Assembly (NCBI RefSeq): GCF_021531435.1
Contig: NZ_JAFBIS010000009.1
Location: 1 to 64,000 of the forward strand
Length of the DNA stretch: 64,000 nt
Reading direction: 5' to 3'
DNA from: Oscillibacter valericigenes
Lineage (GTDB): Bacteria; Bacillota; Clostridia; Oscillospirales; Oscillospiraceae
In this document: in pieces, positions 1 to 11,026 of the stretch
How the letters are laid out: the number at the start of each line of letters is the position of its first letter
Position numbering within the stretch: position 1 is the first letter of the stretch
Translations under genes and position numbers: made by a program
Notes under the pieces: generated by a model
The model's database searches: none
What the model was told of the DNA's origin: nothing
Seen by the model: only the letters and a program-made list of their open reading frames with translations

Positions 1-14
1 GCAAATCTTTTCGG

Positions 15-87
15 GCCCCTTAAGGGGCTTTGTCCGTATAAAGCCCTTATAGGGCTTACTCAAGCCTCCGGCTTAGCCGGAGGTTTT
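15..87. repeat. Three tandem short palindromes; the last resembles a terminator
   Basis: Three hairpin-forming palindromes lie one after another. GCCCCTTAAGGGGC is at 15-28. AAGCCCT-TAT-AGGGCTT is at 41-57. CCTCCGGC-TTA-GCCGGAGG is at 65-83 and is followed by TTTT. The third has the form of a small intrinsic terminator for a gene left of the window. The rest of 1-197 has no gene I can support. Confidence 0.5.
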
Positions 88-197
88 GACTCTTCAGGAG
101 ATGGATTCGACTGACGCGGCGGTAATTCGATGGAAATTGAGCTGAAAAGATGGTAATATATGGGTAACATCTTTTTTTGGAGAGGCGAATCATACGA

Positions 198-1112
198 ATG
201 GAACGGAAGTTTATTTTGACCTGTGAATCGACGGTAGACCTGCCCTATGCGTATATGCAGGAAAGGGAGATCCCCGTTCTTTTCTACTCCTACGCTGTGG
301 ATGGGCAGACATACATGGACGACATGGGACGGAACCCGGAAGCGCTGCCCCGCTTTTACGCTTTCCTCAATGAGGGAAAGATCCCGTCTACTTCCCAGCT
401 CAATGCGTATCAATACGAGGAGTTCCTGGAACAGCAGTTACAAAAAGGCGATGTTTTACATATTGCGTTCGGGAGCGGAATGACATCTTCGGTTAAAAAT
501 GCCGTCATGGCGGCGGAGATACTGCGGGAAAAATATCCGGACCGCAGGATCGTGGTGATCGACTCCCTGTGCAGCTCGTCCGGGTACGGTATGCTGGTGG
601 ACTGCGCCGCAGACATGCGGGACCGGGGATGCACCCTTGAGGAGACAGAACAATGGGTGAATGCCAACCGGCAGAACGTCCATCACCAGTTCTTTTCCAC
701 CGATTTGAAATACTACCGCCGCAGCGGACGAATGTCAGGCCCTACCGCCATGATCGGAGCGATTTTAAATATCTGCCCGATCATGCGGCTGGATGACAAG
801 GGCAAGATCATTGCTTACGGGAAAGTACGGGGAAAAGAAGCAGCCATTCGAAAGACCCTGGACATGATGGAGGAACACGCGGCGGGCGGTGTAAATTACA
901 GCGGGAAGTGCTGGGTTTGCCATTCCAACTGCCGTATGGAGGCTGAAGAAACCAAAGCTGCGCTGCTGAAGCGGTTTCCGCATATCAGCGGAGAGGTCAG
1001 GATCTGTGACATCGGTACGATCATCGCGTCTCACTGCGGTCCCGGCACAGTCGCCGTGTTTTTCTTCGGCGACCGGCGTGAACCCTACGGCGGGAATATC
1101 AAAAAAGCATAA
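198..1112 (+). CDS. DegV family fatty-acid-binding protein
   Basis: This is a 304-residue DegV-fold protein. The family binds a fatty acid and in Firmicutes often hands it to the FakA kinase; which paralogue this is cannot be told. Visible features are the N-terminal CESTVDLP segment (family pattern S-T-x-D-L), the STSQ segment near residue 66 that lines the lipid head-group site, the GSGMTSS loop, and the RRSGRMSG segment of the C-terminal domain. An in-frame TTG lies upstream at 177, but I chose the ATG at 198 because homology starts there and GGAGAGG precedes it, although at a long spacing. No fakA-like gene is adjacent. Family call is firm, ligand unknown. Confidence 0.85.
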   Translation: MERKFILTCESTVDLPYAYMQEREIPVLFYSYAVDGQTYMDDMGRNPEALPRFYAFLNEGKIPSTSQLNAYQYEEFLEQQLQKGDVLHIAFGSGMTSSVKNAVMAAEILREKYPDRRIVVIDSLCSSSGYGMLVDCAADMRDRGCTLEETEQWVNANRQNVHHQFFSTDLKYYRRSGRMSGPTAMIGAILNICPIMRLDDKGKIIAYGKVRGKEAAIRKTLDMMEEHAAGGVNYSGKCWVCHSNCRMEAEETKAALLKRFPHISGEVRICDIGTIIASHCGPGTVAVFFFGDRREPYGGNIKKA

Positions 1113-1264
1113 GAAAACCAGCCGATTCCCAACCCCAAAAAGGAACTATCCGGGCAGGGCGATGTATGAAATGTGCCCGCTGTATAGGAGATAGAGCGGT
1201 GGGCATACTTCCGTATGGGAATCAAACGTTTGACAGGATGGCTGGCGGGGAAGGGAGAAAGATC

Positions 1265-1717
1265 ATGCGGATTCTGCTTGCTGTGGATGTCCAACATGAG
1301 TTTCGGGATCAAAACGGCAGATACGAAAAAATCGTGTCCTACATTAAAAATGCGTCTTCTGAATACGACTTTGTCTATGCGACGGTGTGTGCGAACAAAC
1401 CGGATTCTCCATTCATAAAAAATGAGGTATGGTTTGACTGCATGAATGGAGTGGAGCCGCTGGCTTTTTCGCCGGACAAGATCTTTGTGAAGTATGGATA
1501 CGGTTTTTTGGATTACAATTGGCTGGACCCGGAAAATCACTATGATATTATAGGCTTCAACACGGATTGCTGCGTTTTGAAAGTGGCGCTGGACTTATTT
1601 GACCGGGGATACGATTTCAGCGTTTTGACGGAGTATTGCTATTCTTCCAGCGGGGAAGAAGAACACCGGCGCGGTGTGGCTGTGTTAAGAGATCTGCTGG
1701 GAAAACTGGTCAAGTAA
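1265..1717 (+). CDS. Isochorismatase-like cysteine hydrolase
   Basis: This 150-residue protein matches a compact isochorismatase / nicotinamidase-like fold. It opens with RILLAVDVQHEF, giving the early Asp of the catalytic triad, and carries GFNTDCCVLKVALD, where the family nucleophile Cys follows a G-x-x-T-D-x-C pattern. The Lys of the usual D-K-C triad probably lies in the segment FVKYGYG. The ATG at 1265 is preceded by GGGAAGGGAG; the in-frame upstream extension from 1166 has no homology. It is shorter than typical 180-210-residue members, so the substrate (amide, isochorismate or other) is undefined. Confidence 0.7.
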   Translation: MRILLAVDVQHEFRDQNGRYEKIVSYIKNASSEYDFVYATVCANKPDSPFIKNEVWFDCMNGVEPLAFSPDKIFVKYGYGFLDYNWLDPENHYDIIGFNTDCCVLKVALDLFDRGYDFSVLTEYCYSSSGEEEHRRGVAVLRDLLGKLVK

Positions 1718-1776
1718 GGCTTTTTGCGGAGCAAAAGCCGGAAGTTCTGTTTTCAGGATCAACCAGGGCGGAAAAA

Positions 1777-1810
1777 CCCCAAGGCACACGAAAAGCCCTG
1801 GGGCTTTTTT
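1777..1810 (+). terminator. Rho-independent terminator
   Basis: CCCCAAGGC at 1777-1785 pairs with GCCCTGGGG at 1795-1803 with one mismatch, followed by a C and a run of T. It lies about 60 bases past the hydrolase stop codon and closes that transcript before the ATPase operon promoter region. Confidence 0.8.
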
Positions 1811-1881
1811 CGTGCACTGGAGCCGGATAAATTCAAGAAAATGTGTTAAAATAAAAACAAAAAATGGAAACTCTACAACAA

Positions 1882-1918
1882 ACGCACACGTTTACGAAAA
1901 TTTACGCACACGTTTACG
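1882..1918. promoter_or_regulatory. Direct repeat upstream of the V-ATPase promoter, possible operator
   Basis: The 15-mer ACGCACACGTTTACG occurs at 1882-1896 and again at 1904-1918, start to start 22 bp, about two helical turns. The first copy also sits in AAACG-CACA-CGTTT, a small inverted repeat. It lies about 70-110 bp upstream of the -35 element at 1990, where an activator would bind. The binding protein is unknown. Confidence 0.45.
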
Positions 1919-1989
1919 TTGAATCTGCAAAAAAACATATCGCAGCTTTGTGCAAAAGGAAGAAAGCAATCGGTTTCCTGAAAATTTTC

Positions 1990-2018
1990 TTGCATTAAGA
2001 ATTACGGTGGCCTATACT
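1990..2018 (+). promoter_or_regulatory. Sigma-A type promoter of the V-ATPase operon
   Basis: TTGCAT (1990-1995) is separated by 17 bp from TATACT (2013-2018). Transcription from here would leave a leader of about 160 bases before the first start codon at 2188. I recognise no riboswitch in that leader. The stretch 1811-2187 holds no gene. Confidence 0.65.
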
Positions 2019-2187
2019 GAAATTCGTAAAGTGTCCACCGGATTTTTAGAAAATTTTATGCAAAGCGCGAAGCTTGTATGAAATTGCGGCATCCCCCGGC
2101 ATTTGTCTATTGTGGGGAGCGGCAGTTGGGTGGCATGATAGCAATTAGCTTTAAGTGGTGCATTGAAGGAGAGAAGGTGAAAACGAA

Positions 2188-2502
2188 ATGTCCCTGGAAG
2201 CAATCGAAAAGGTTACGCTGCTTGAACAGCAGAGCCAGGAGCGCAAGGCGGCTGCGGAAGCGGAGGCACGTCAAATCGTGGCCGACGCCGAGCGGGAAGG
2301 TCTTGCGCTCTTACAGCAGGTGCGCGCTGAAGCGGCGGCCAACGGCAGAAAGCTGCTGCGGGAGGCCGAGGAAAAGGCTGCCGTGAAAGCGGCCGAGATC
2401 AGCCGGACCGCTGAGGCGGAAAGCTCTTCACTGCGGGAGGCGGCCGGCAGGAACCTGGAGGCGGCCGCGGAGTATATTGTCGGAAGGGTTGTGAATCACT
2501 GA
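2188..2502 (+). CDS. ntpF: V-type ATPase peripheral stalk subunit G/H (NtpF-like)
   Basis: This 104-residue, almost wholly charged and alanine-rich helical protein is the stalk partner of subunit E and links the catalytic head to membrane subunit I. Heptad-like AEAEARQIVADAE and EAEEKAAVKAAE segments predict a coiled coil along most of its length. It is first in the operon, as ntpF is in Enterococcus hirae. A GGAGAGAAGG-type site precedes the ATG, and subunit I starts two bases after its stop, so translation is probably coupled. Such short coiled coils diverge fast, so position in the operon carries much of the identification. Confidence 0.85.
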   Translation: MSLEAIEKVTLLEQQSQERKAAAEAEARQIVADAEREGLALLQQVRAEAAANGRKLLREAEEKAAVKAAEISRTAEAESSSLREAAGRNLEAAAEYIVGRVVNH

Positions 2503-2503
2503 A

Positions 2504-4953
<2,450 letters not shown>

Positions 4954-4987
4954 TCAGAACTGCCGGGACTGGAAAGGCGGGAAAAAG

Positions 4988-5572
4988 ATGAACGGAATCG
5001 AAAAGATCACTCAGCGGATCGCGTCGGACGCGCAGGCTGAGGTCGACTGCATCCTGGGCGATGCCAGGGACGAGGCCGGCCGAATTGCCGCGAATTACCG
5101 CGCCCAGGCGGATGCTGAGGCCGCGGAGCTGGCCGCCAAGAATGAAAAGGCTGCCGCCGAGCGGGAAGAGCGGCTGGTGAGCGCGGCCCAGATGGAGGCA
5201 CGCAAGGTCCAGCTGGCCGCCAAGCAGGAGATGGTGGAGAAGGCTTACATCCAGGCGCTGGATAAGCTCTGCGCCCTGCCGGAGGAGCAGTATGTGGCGA
5301 TCCTGGCCGACCTTCTGGTGAAGGCGTCCTCCAACGGAAAGGAAGAGGCTGTGTTCTCCCCGGAGGACCGGGAGCGGGTCGGCGAGGCTGCCGTGGCGAA
5401 GGCCAACGAGCTTTCCGGCAAGCAGCTCCGCCTGTCTGAGGAGACGCAGCCCATCCGCGGCGGCTTTATCCTGAAAGATAAGAACGTGGAGGTCAACTGC
5501 ACCTTCGAAACTCTGGTGCGCCTGCAAAAGGCGGAGACTGCGGGAGCGGTGGCGCAAAAGCTGTTCGCATAA
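4988..5572 (+). CDS. ntpE: V-type ATPase subunit E (peripheral stalk)
   Basis: This 194-residue subunit E has the standard two-part plan: an alanine/glutamate-rich N-terminal helix (about residues 1-100, with segments such as AEAAELAAKNEKAAAEREERL) that pairs with subunit F/G, and a C-terminal globular domain that grips the top of the A3B3 head. The sequence IRGGFILKDKNVEVNCTFETLV is the typical closing motif. It lies between K and C, as in ntp operons. Confidence 0.9.
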   Translation: MNGIEKITQRIASDAQAEVDCILGDARDEAGRIAANYRAQADAEAAELAAKNEKAAAEREERLVSAAQMEARKVQLAAKQEMVEKAYIQALDKLCALPEEQYVAILADLLVKASSNGKEEAVFSPEDRERVGEAAVAKANELSGKQLRLSEETQPIRGGFILKDKNVEVNCTFETLVRLQKAETAGAVAQKLFA

Positions 5573-5587
5573 CAAGGAGGAAGTGTC

Positions 5588-6592
5588 TTGGCTAAAAGAA
5601 TCAAAGACACCGATTACCTGGCTATCTCTGCCCGGGTACGGGCGATGGAGACCGGACTGCTGACCCGGGAACGGATGGAGCAGGTACTGGAGGCCCGCAG
5701 CGATGAAGAAGCTGTGAAGATCCTCCAGGAGTGCGGCTATCCGGAGCTGGACGCCACCCATCCCGAGGCGATGGACGCGGCGCTGTCCGCCGCCCGGGAG
5801 TCTACACTGTCCGACTTGGGCGACAGTGCTCCGGACCCCAGGTATATCGACATTTTCAAGCTGAAATATGATTATCACAATGCAAAGGCCGTCCTGAAGG
5901 CGGGCGCCATGGGGACTGACCCCGACCATATGCTGATGGATATGGGCCGTGTGCCCGCGGCGGAGCTGAAAGAGGCCATCCAGTCCGGCGAGCTGGACAA
6001 CCTGCCCGCTCGTCTGGCCGCCGCCGTGGCGGAGGCCAAAGAGGTGCTGGATACCACCCGGGACCCCCAGCTTTCCGACATCCTGCTGGACCGCTGGTGC
6101 TACCGGGATATGGACGACGTGGCGGAGGCCACCGGAAGCAAGTTCCTGCATGGATACGTGAAGGCGCAGATCGACGCCGCCAACCTCCGTTTCCTGGTCC
6201 GCACCCTGCGGATGGGGAAGAACGCGGACTTCCTGCGGGGTGTCCTGTTTGAAGGCGGCGATGTCGCCGAGGACGCGATCCTGGCCGTCAGCGCGGGCGG
6301 CGGAAACGGTTTGGCGGAGCTGTACGCCTCCACCCGGTTCCGGGCGGCGGCGGAAGCCGGCGCCGAGGCCCTCCGGGGCGGAGCTTTGACCGAATTCGAG
6401 AAGCTCTGCGACGACGCGGTTGGCGATTACCTGGCGGGAGCGCAGATGGTGCCCTTCGGCGAGGCGCCGGTGCTGGGCTACTTGGCCGCCCGGGAGACGG
6501 AGTATACGAATCTCCGCATCCTGCTGCTGGGCCGCAGTATGGGCCTGCCTGCCGATGTCATTCGCTCCCGGCTTCGGGCCGGCTATGTGTAA
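5588..6592 (+). CDS. ntpC: V-type ATPase subunit C (d-type adaptor)
   Basis: This 334-residue funnel-shaped subunit sits on the membrane rotor ring and connects it to the D-F shaft. The start is a TTG preceded by an exact AAGGAGG at 5574-5580 with 7-base spacing. Family features are the N-terminal DTDYLAISARVRAME, the repeated three-lobed helical architecture with KLKYDYHNAKAVLKA, and the C-terminal NLRILLLGRSMGLPADVIRSRLRAGYV. The rare start codon may tune its stoichiometry relative to neighbours. Confidence 0.92.
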   Translation: MAKRIKDTDYLAISARVRAMETGLLTRERMEQVLEARSDEEAVKILQECGYPELDATHPEAMDAALSAARESTLSDLGDSAPDPRYIDIFKLKYDYHNAKAVLKAGAMGTDPDHMLMDMGRVPAAELKEAIQSGELDNLPARLAAAVAEAKEVLDTTRDPQLSDILLDRWCYRDMDDVAEATGSKFLHGYVKAQIDAANLRFLVRTLRMGKNADFLRGVLFEGGDVAEDAILAVSAGGGNGLAELYASTRFRAAAEAGAEALRGGALTEFEKLCDDAVGDYLAGAQMVPFGEAPVLGYLAARETEYTNLRILLLGRSMGLPADVIRSRLRAGYV

Positions 6593-6601
6593 GGCGGTGA
6601 A

Positions 6602-6922
6602 ATGATGGCTACAACATATCAAATCGCCGTCATCGGCGACTGGGAGTCTGTTATGGGCTTCCGTGCCCTGGGCCTGGACACCTATCCCGTCACCTCCGTT
6701 GAGGAGGCCCGGGAGAAGGTGAAGGAGCTGGCAAAGACCGACTGCGCGGTCATCTACCTGACGGAGCAGCTGGCGAAGGACATGGAGGACGTGCTCTCCC
6801 GCTATAAGGACGAGCTGCGGCCCGCCATCATCCTCATTCCCGGACGGGAGGGCTCTCTTGGCATCGGCAAGGACAATATCCAGCGGGCTATCGAGCGGGC
6901 CGTTGGAGCGGATATCCTGTAA
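6602..6922 (+). CDS. ntpG: V-type ATPase subunit F (NtpG)
   Basis: This 106-residue subunit binds the central shaft subunit D. The sequence IAVIGDWESVMGFRALGLDTYPV is the family N-terminus (consensus I-A-V-I-G-D-x-D-T-V-x-G-F-x-L-G) and IILIPGREGSLGIGKDNIQRAIERAVGADIL is the family C-terminus. Two adjacent ATG codons (6602 and 6605) are possible starts; AAGGCGGTGA lies just upstream of both. The ATP synthase head genes follow. Confidence 0.93.
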   Translation: MMATTYQIAVIGDWESVMGFRALGLDTYPVTSVEEAREKVKELAKTDCAVIYLTEQLAKDMEDVLSRYKDELRPAIILIPGREGSLGIGKDNIQRAIERAVGADIL

Positions 6923-6992
6923 GGCGAAATAGCATTACAGATGAGACGAATAGCCTCGGAAGAAAATTTTCCAAGGAAGAAGGTATTCTGAT

Positions 6993-8762
6993 TTGAGCGG
7001 TAAAGTTGTTAAAGTTTCCGGACCGCTGGTCGTGGCCACGGGCCTTGCGGACGCCAACATGTCCGACGTGGTCCGCGTCGGCCCCCAGCATCTGATCGGC
7101 GAGATCCTGACCATGAAGGGCGACACCGCCTCCATCCAGGTCTATGAGGAGACCTCCGGCCTGGGCCCCGGCGCCGAGGTGGTCACCACCGGTGCGCCTA
7201 TGAGCGTGGAGCTTGGCCCCGGCATGATCGAGGGCATCTACGACGGTATCCAGCGCCCGCTGGAGAAGATCGTGGAGAAGGTGGGCGCCTGCATTACCCG
7301 CGGCGTGGAAGTGCCCGCCGTGGACCATGAGAAGAAGTGGGAGTTCACCGCCACCGCTAAGGTGGGCGATAAGGTCATCGGCGGCGACATCATCGGCACC
7401 GTGCCCGAGACCCCCGTGGTGCTCCATAAGATCATGGTGCCCCCCAACATGAGCGGCACCATCACCGACATCAAGAGCGGCTCCTTCAATGTGACGGAGA
7501 CCATCGCCACCCTGAAGACCGACGACGGCAGGGAAGTGCCCCTGACCATGATCCAGAAGTGGCCCGTCCGTGTGGGCCGCCCCTACACCAAGAAGTATCC
7601 GCCTACCCGGCCCCTGTGCTCCGGCCAGCGGATCATCGACACCATGTTCCCCATCGCCAAGGGCGGCACCGCGGCTGTTCCCGGCCCCTTCGGCTCCGGC
7701 AAGACCGTGGTGCAGCACCAGCTGGCAAAGTGGTCCGACGTGGACATCGTGGTCTACATTGGCTGCGGCGAGCGCGGCAACGAAATGACCGACGTTCTGC
7801 GGGAGTTCCCCGAACTGAAGGACCCCCGCACCGGCGAGTCCCTGATGAAGCGTACCGTGCTGATCGCCAACACCTCCGATATGCCCGTGGCTGCCCGTGA
7901 AGCCAGCGTGTATACCGGTATCACCATCGCCGAGTATTTCCGCGACATGGGCTACGACGTGGCTGTCATCGCCGACTCCACCTCCCGCTGGGCCGAGGCT
8001 CTGCGTGAGATGTCCGGCCGTCTGGAAGAGATGCCCGGCGAAGAAGGCTACCCCGCGTATCTGGCCTCCCGTCTGGCTCAGTTCTACGAGCGGGCCGGCA
8101 GCGTGGAGTGCATCGGTTCCGACGACCGCAAGGGCAGCCTGACCGCTGTCGGTGCGGTTTCCCCTCCGGGCGGCGACCTCAGTGAGCCCGTGTCCCAGGC
8201 GACCATGCGTATCGTCAAGGTGTTCTGGGCTCTGGATTCCTCTCTGGCTTACAAGCGCCATTTCCCGGCCATCAACTGGCTGAATTCCTACTCTTTGTAC
8301 CTGGACTCTTTGAATCCCTGGTTCGATGAGAACCTTGGGCCTGCGTTCATGCAGAACCGTGCCCAGGCCATGAGCATCCTGCAGAGCGAGGCCAGCCTGA
8401 ATGAGATCGTCCAGCTGGTCGGTAAGGACGCCCTGTCTCCCGCTGACCAGCTGACCCTGGAGGTCGCCCGCATGGTCCGCGAGGACTTCCTGCAGCAGAA
8501 CGCTTTTACGGATATTGACGGTTTCTCCTCCTACGACCGTCAGGAGAAGCTGCTGGCGATCATCCTCAGCTACGACAAGCTGTGCCGTGCGGCCATCGGC
8601 CAGGGCGCGCCTGCCGCGAAGCTGTTTGAGATCCCCGCACGTGAGAAGATCGGCCGCGCCAAGAGTGTGCCTGTGGACGATTATCCCCAGGTGTACCGCC
8701 AGATCCAGGCGGAAATGGAGCAGCAGATCGAAGCGATCGCCGCCCAGGGAGGTGAGCAGTAA
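6993..8762 (+). CDS. ntpA: V-type ATPase catalytic subunit A
   Basis: This 589-residue subunit hydrolyses or makes ATP. The P-loop GPFGSGKT is at residues 231-238, and the catalytic region [15 protein letters not shown] and the [31 protein letters not shown] segment are intact. The A-type non-homologous region (about residues 110-190) that bears the stalk contacts is present. The start is TTG, preceded by AAGGAAGAAGG. The stop TAA shares one base with the ATG of subunit B (TAATG), which couples translation of the two head subunits. Confidence 0.97.
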   Translation: MSGKVVKVSGPLVVATGLADANMSDVVRVGPQHLIGEILTMKGDTASIQVYEETSGLGPGAEVVTTGAPMSVELGPGMIEGIYDGIQRPLEKIVEKVGACITRGVEVPAVDHEKKWEFTATAKVGDKVIGGDIIGTVPETPVVLHKIMVPPNMSGTITDIKSGSFNVTETIATLKTDDGREVPLTMIQKWPVRVGRPYTKKYPPTRPLCSGQRIIDTMFPIAKGGTAAVPGPFGSGKTVVQHQLAKWSDVDIVVYIGCGERGNEMTDVLREFPELKDPRTGESLMKRTVLIANTSDMPVAAREASVYTGITIAEYFRDMGYDVAVIADSTSRWAEALREMSGRLEEMPGEEGYPAYLASRLAQFYERAGSVECIGSDDRKGSLTAVGAVSPPGGDLSEPVSQATMRIVKVFWALDSSLAYKRHFPAINWLNSYSLYLDSLNPWFDENLGPAFMQNRAQAMSILQSEASLNEIVQLVGKDALSPADQLTLEVARMVREDFLQQNAFTDIDGFSSYDRQEKLLAIILSYDKLCRAAIGQGAPAAKLFEIPAREKIGRAKSVPVDDYPQVYRQIQAEMEQQIEAIAAQGGEQ

Positions 8763-10147
8763 TGATTCGTGAATACAAAACCGTAGAAGAGATCAATGGC
8801 CCTCTGATGATGGTCCGCATGGTGGAGAATGTCACCTACGATGAACTGGTGGAGATCGAGCTGCATGACGGCTCCATCCGCCGCGGCAAGGTGCTGGAGG
8901 TCAACGGCGACGCCGCCGTGGTCCAGCTGTTCGAGTCCGCTGCCGGCATCAACCTGGCGGACGCCAAGGTCCGTTTCCTGGGCCATCCCCTGCAGCTGGG
9001 CGTGTCCGGCGATATGCTGGGCCGCGTGTTCAACGGCATGGGCCAGCCCATCGACGGCGGCCCCGACATCCTGCCCGAGGAATACCGGGACATCAACGGC
9101 CTGCCCATGAACCCCGCTGCCCGTGACTATCCCAACGAGTTCATTCAGACTGGTGTTTCCACCATTGACGGTCTGAACACGCTGGTCCGTGGCCAGAAGC
9201 TGCCGATCTTCTCCGGCTCCGGTCTGCCTCATGCCAACCTGGCAGCTCAGATCGCCCGTCAGGCTAAGGTGCTGGGCGACGAGGCCACCAACTTCGCTGT
9301 CGTGTTCGCCGCCATCGGTATCACGTTCGAGGAGTCTGAGTTCTTTGTCAGCGAGTTCCGCCGCACCGGCGCTATCGACCGTACCGTACTGTTCAGCAAC
9401 CTGGCCAACGACCCCGCTGTTGAACGTATCAGTACGCCCCGCATGGCTCTGACTGCCGCTGAGTATCTTGCCTTTGAAAAGGGTATGCAGGTGCTGGTCA
9501 TCATGACCGATATCACCAACTACGCCGAGGCTCTGCGTGAGGTCTCGGCGGCCAAGAAGGAAGTTCCCGGCCGCCGCGGCTTCCCCGGCTACTTGTACAC
9601 CGACCTGGCCACGCTGTACGAGCGTGCCGGCCGCCGTCTGGGCAACCCCGGCTCCATCACCCTGATCCCCATTCTGACCATGCCCGAGGACGATAAGACC
9701 CACCCCATCCCCGACCTGACCGGTTATATCACCGAGGGCCAGATTATTCTGAGCCGTGCGCTGTACCGTCAGGGTATCCATCCTCCCGTGGACGTGCTGC
9801 CCAGCCTGTCCCGTCTGAAGGATAAGGGCGTCGGCAAGGGCAAGACCCGTGAGGATCATGCGGACACCATGAACCAGCTGTTCGCCGCGTACTCCACCGG
9901 TAAGGATAACAAGGAGCTGATGTCCATTCTGGGCGAGGCTGCTCTGACTCCCACCGATCTGCTGTACGCCAAGTTCGCGGACGAGTTCGAGCGCCGCTAT
10001 GTCAATCAGGGCTATGAGGAGAACCGCTCCATCGAGGAGACCCTGGATCTGGGCTGGGAGCTGCTGAGCATTCTGCCCAAGAGTGAGCTGAAACGTATCA
10101 AACCGGAACTGATCGAGAAGTACTGGCCGAAGAAAGACCAGGAATAA
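8762..10147 (+). CDS. ntpB: V-type ATPase regulatory subunit B
   Basis: This 461-residue subunit alternates with A in the head. It lacks a P-loop; the equivalent stretch reads [19 protein letters not shown], the diagnostic B-subunit sequence. It supplies the arginine finger region near [23 protein letters not shown]. It starts inside the stop codon of ntpA. An AAGGAGG site follows its stop and serves ntpD. Confidence 0.97.
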   Translation: MIREYKTVEEINGPLMMVRMVENVTYDELVEIELHDGSIRRGKVLEVNGDAAVVQLFESAAGINLADAKVRFLGHPLQLGVSGDMLGRVFNGMGQPIDGGPDILPEEYRDINGLPMNPAARDYPNEFIQTGVSTIDGLNTLVRGQKLPIFSGSGLPHANLAAQIARQAKVLGDEATNFAVVFAAIGITFEESEFFVSEFRRTGAIDRTVLFSNLANDPAVERISTPRMALTAAEYLAFEKGMQVLVIMTDITNYAEALREVSAAKKEVPGRRGFPGYLYTDLATLYERAGRRLGNPGSITLIPILTMPEDDKTHPIPDLTGYITEGQIILSRALYRQGIHPPVDVLPSLSRLKDKGVGKGKTREDHADTMNQLFAAYSTGKDNKELMSILGEAALTPTDLLYAKFADEFERRYVNQGYEENRSIEETLDLGWELLSILPKSELKRIKPELIEKYWPKKDQE

Positions 10148-10161
10148 GGAGGGGATAGCCA

Positions 10162-10866
10162 ATGGCGAATATCACGGTAAGCCCCACCCGTATGGAGCTC
10201 ACCCGCCTGAAAGGCAAGCTGCGTACCGCCCAGCGCGGCCACAAGCTGCTGAAGGATAAGCGGGATGAGCTGATGAAGCAGTTCCTTGACACAGTGCGGG
10301 AGGTTCGTGCCCTCCGGGCTGAGGTGGAGGAGGATCTGATGACGGTACACAAGTCCTTCACCGTCGCTTCCGCCCTGATGAGCTCTGAGGCATTGGAACA
10401 GGCCCTGCTGTATCCCAAGCAGAGCGTGGAACTGACGATGTCCTTCAAGAACATCATGTCCGTCAATGTTCCCGTGTATGACTTCCAGACCAAAACCAAA
10501 TCCGATTCCGACATCTATCCCTATGGTTTCGCGGCTACCTCCGGCGAGCTGGATACGGCTGTGGATGCCCTCGGCAAGGTATTTCAGAAGATGCTGAAGC
10601 TGGCGGAGATCGAAAAATCCGCCCAGCTCATGGCGGAGGAGATCGAAAAGACCCGCCGCCGCGTCAACGCGCTGGAGTACGTGATGATCCCCGATACCCA
10701 GGAGGCCATCCGCTATATCACTATGAAGCTGGATGAGAACGACCGCGCCACCACGACCCGGCTGATGAAGGTGAAGGACATGATCCTGAAGCAGTCCCTG
10801 GAGGAGAAGAGAGCCGAAAATGCCAGAGCAATTGAGGCTTTCAACGCCGCGGAAGGACCGGTATAA
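10162..10866 (+). CDS. ntpD: V-type ATPase central shaft subunit D
   Basis: This 234-residue coiled-coil subunit forms the rotating shaft inside the A3B3 head. The N-terminal PTRMELTRLKGKLRTAQRGHKLLKDKRDEL motif and the C-terminal helix containing RRRVNALEYVMIPDTQEAIRYITMKLDENDRA pair into the shaft. An AAGGAGG site precedes the ATG. It is the last gene of the operon; no ntpH or ntpJ homologue follows, since a terminator is found 32 bases on. Confidence 0.95.
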   Translation: MANITVSPTRMELTRLKGKLRTAQRGHKLLKDKRDELMKQFLDTVREVRALRAEVEEDLMTVHKSFTVASALMSSEALEQALLYPKQSVELTMSFKNIMSVNVPVYDFQTKTKSDSDIYPYGFAATSGELDTAVDALGKVFQKMLKLAEIEKSAQLMAEEIEKTRRRVNALEYVMIPDTQEAIRYITMKLDENDRATTTRLMKVKDMILKQSLEEKRAENARAIEAFNAAEGPV

Positions 10867-10897
10867 GCAGCAACCTGCTGTCTGATACGGTGAACAG

Positions 10898-10925
10898 AAA
10901 GGCGGTCCTGATGGGCCGCCTTTCC
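10898..10925 (+). terminator. Terminator of the V-ATPase operon
   Basis: AAAGGCGG at 10898-10905 pairs with CCGCCTTT ending at 10923, around a loop of about 10 bases, with a short T-rich tail. It ends the nine-gene transcript before the flavodiiron promoter. Confidence 0.7.
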
Positions 10926-10957
10926 TGCATTTGGATGCTTGGAAACGATATAAGATG

Positions 10958-10986
10958 TTGACAAAGCACATATAAAGGGCTAGATT
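10958..10986 (+). promoter_or_regulatory. Promoter of the flavodiiron gene
   Basis: A perfect TTGACA at 10958-10963 is followed after 17 bp by TAGATT at 10981-10986. The start codon of fprA is about 40 bases downstream of the -10 element. Confidence 0.6.
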
Positions 10987-11026
10987 AACATTTGACATAT
11001 CAATCGGAGAGAAGGAGCAACGAACC

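Noticed and set aside
8681-10162. 493-codon reverse frame across ntpB
   Set aside because: Antisense shadow of ntpB.
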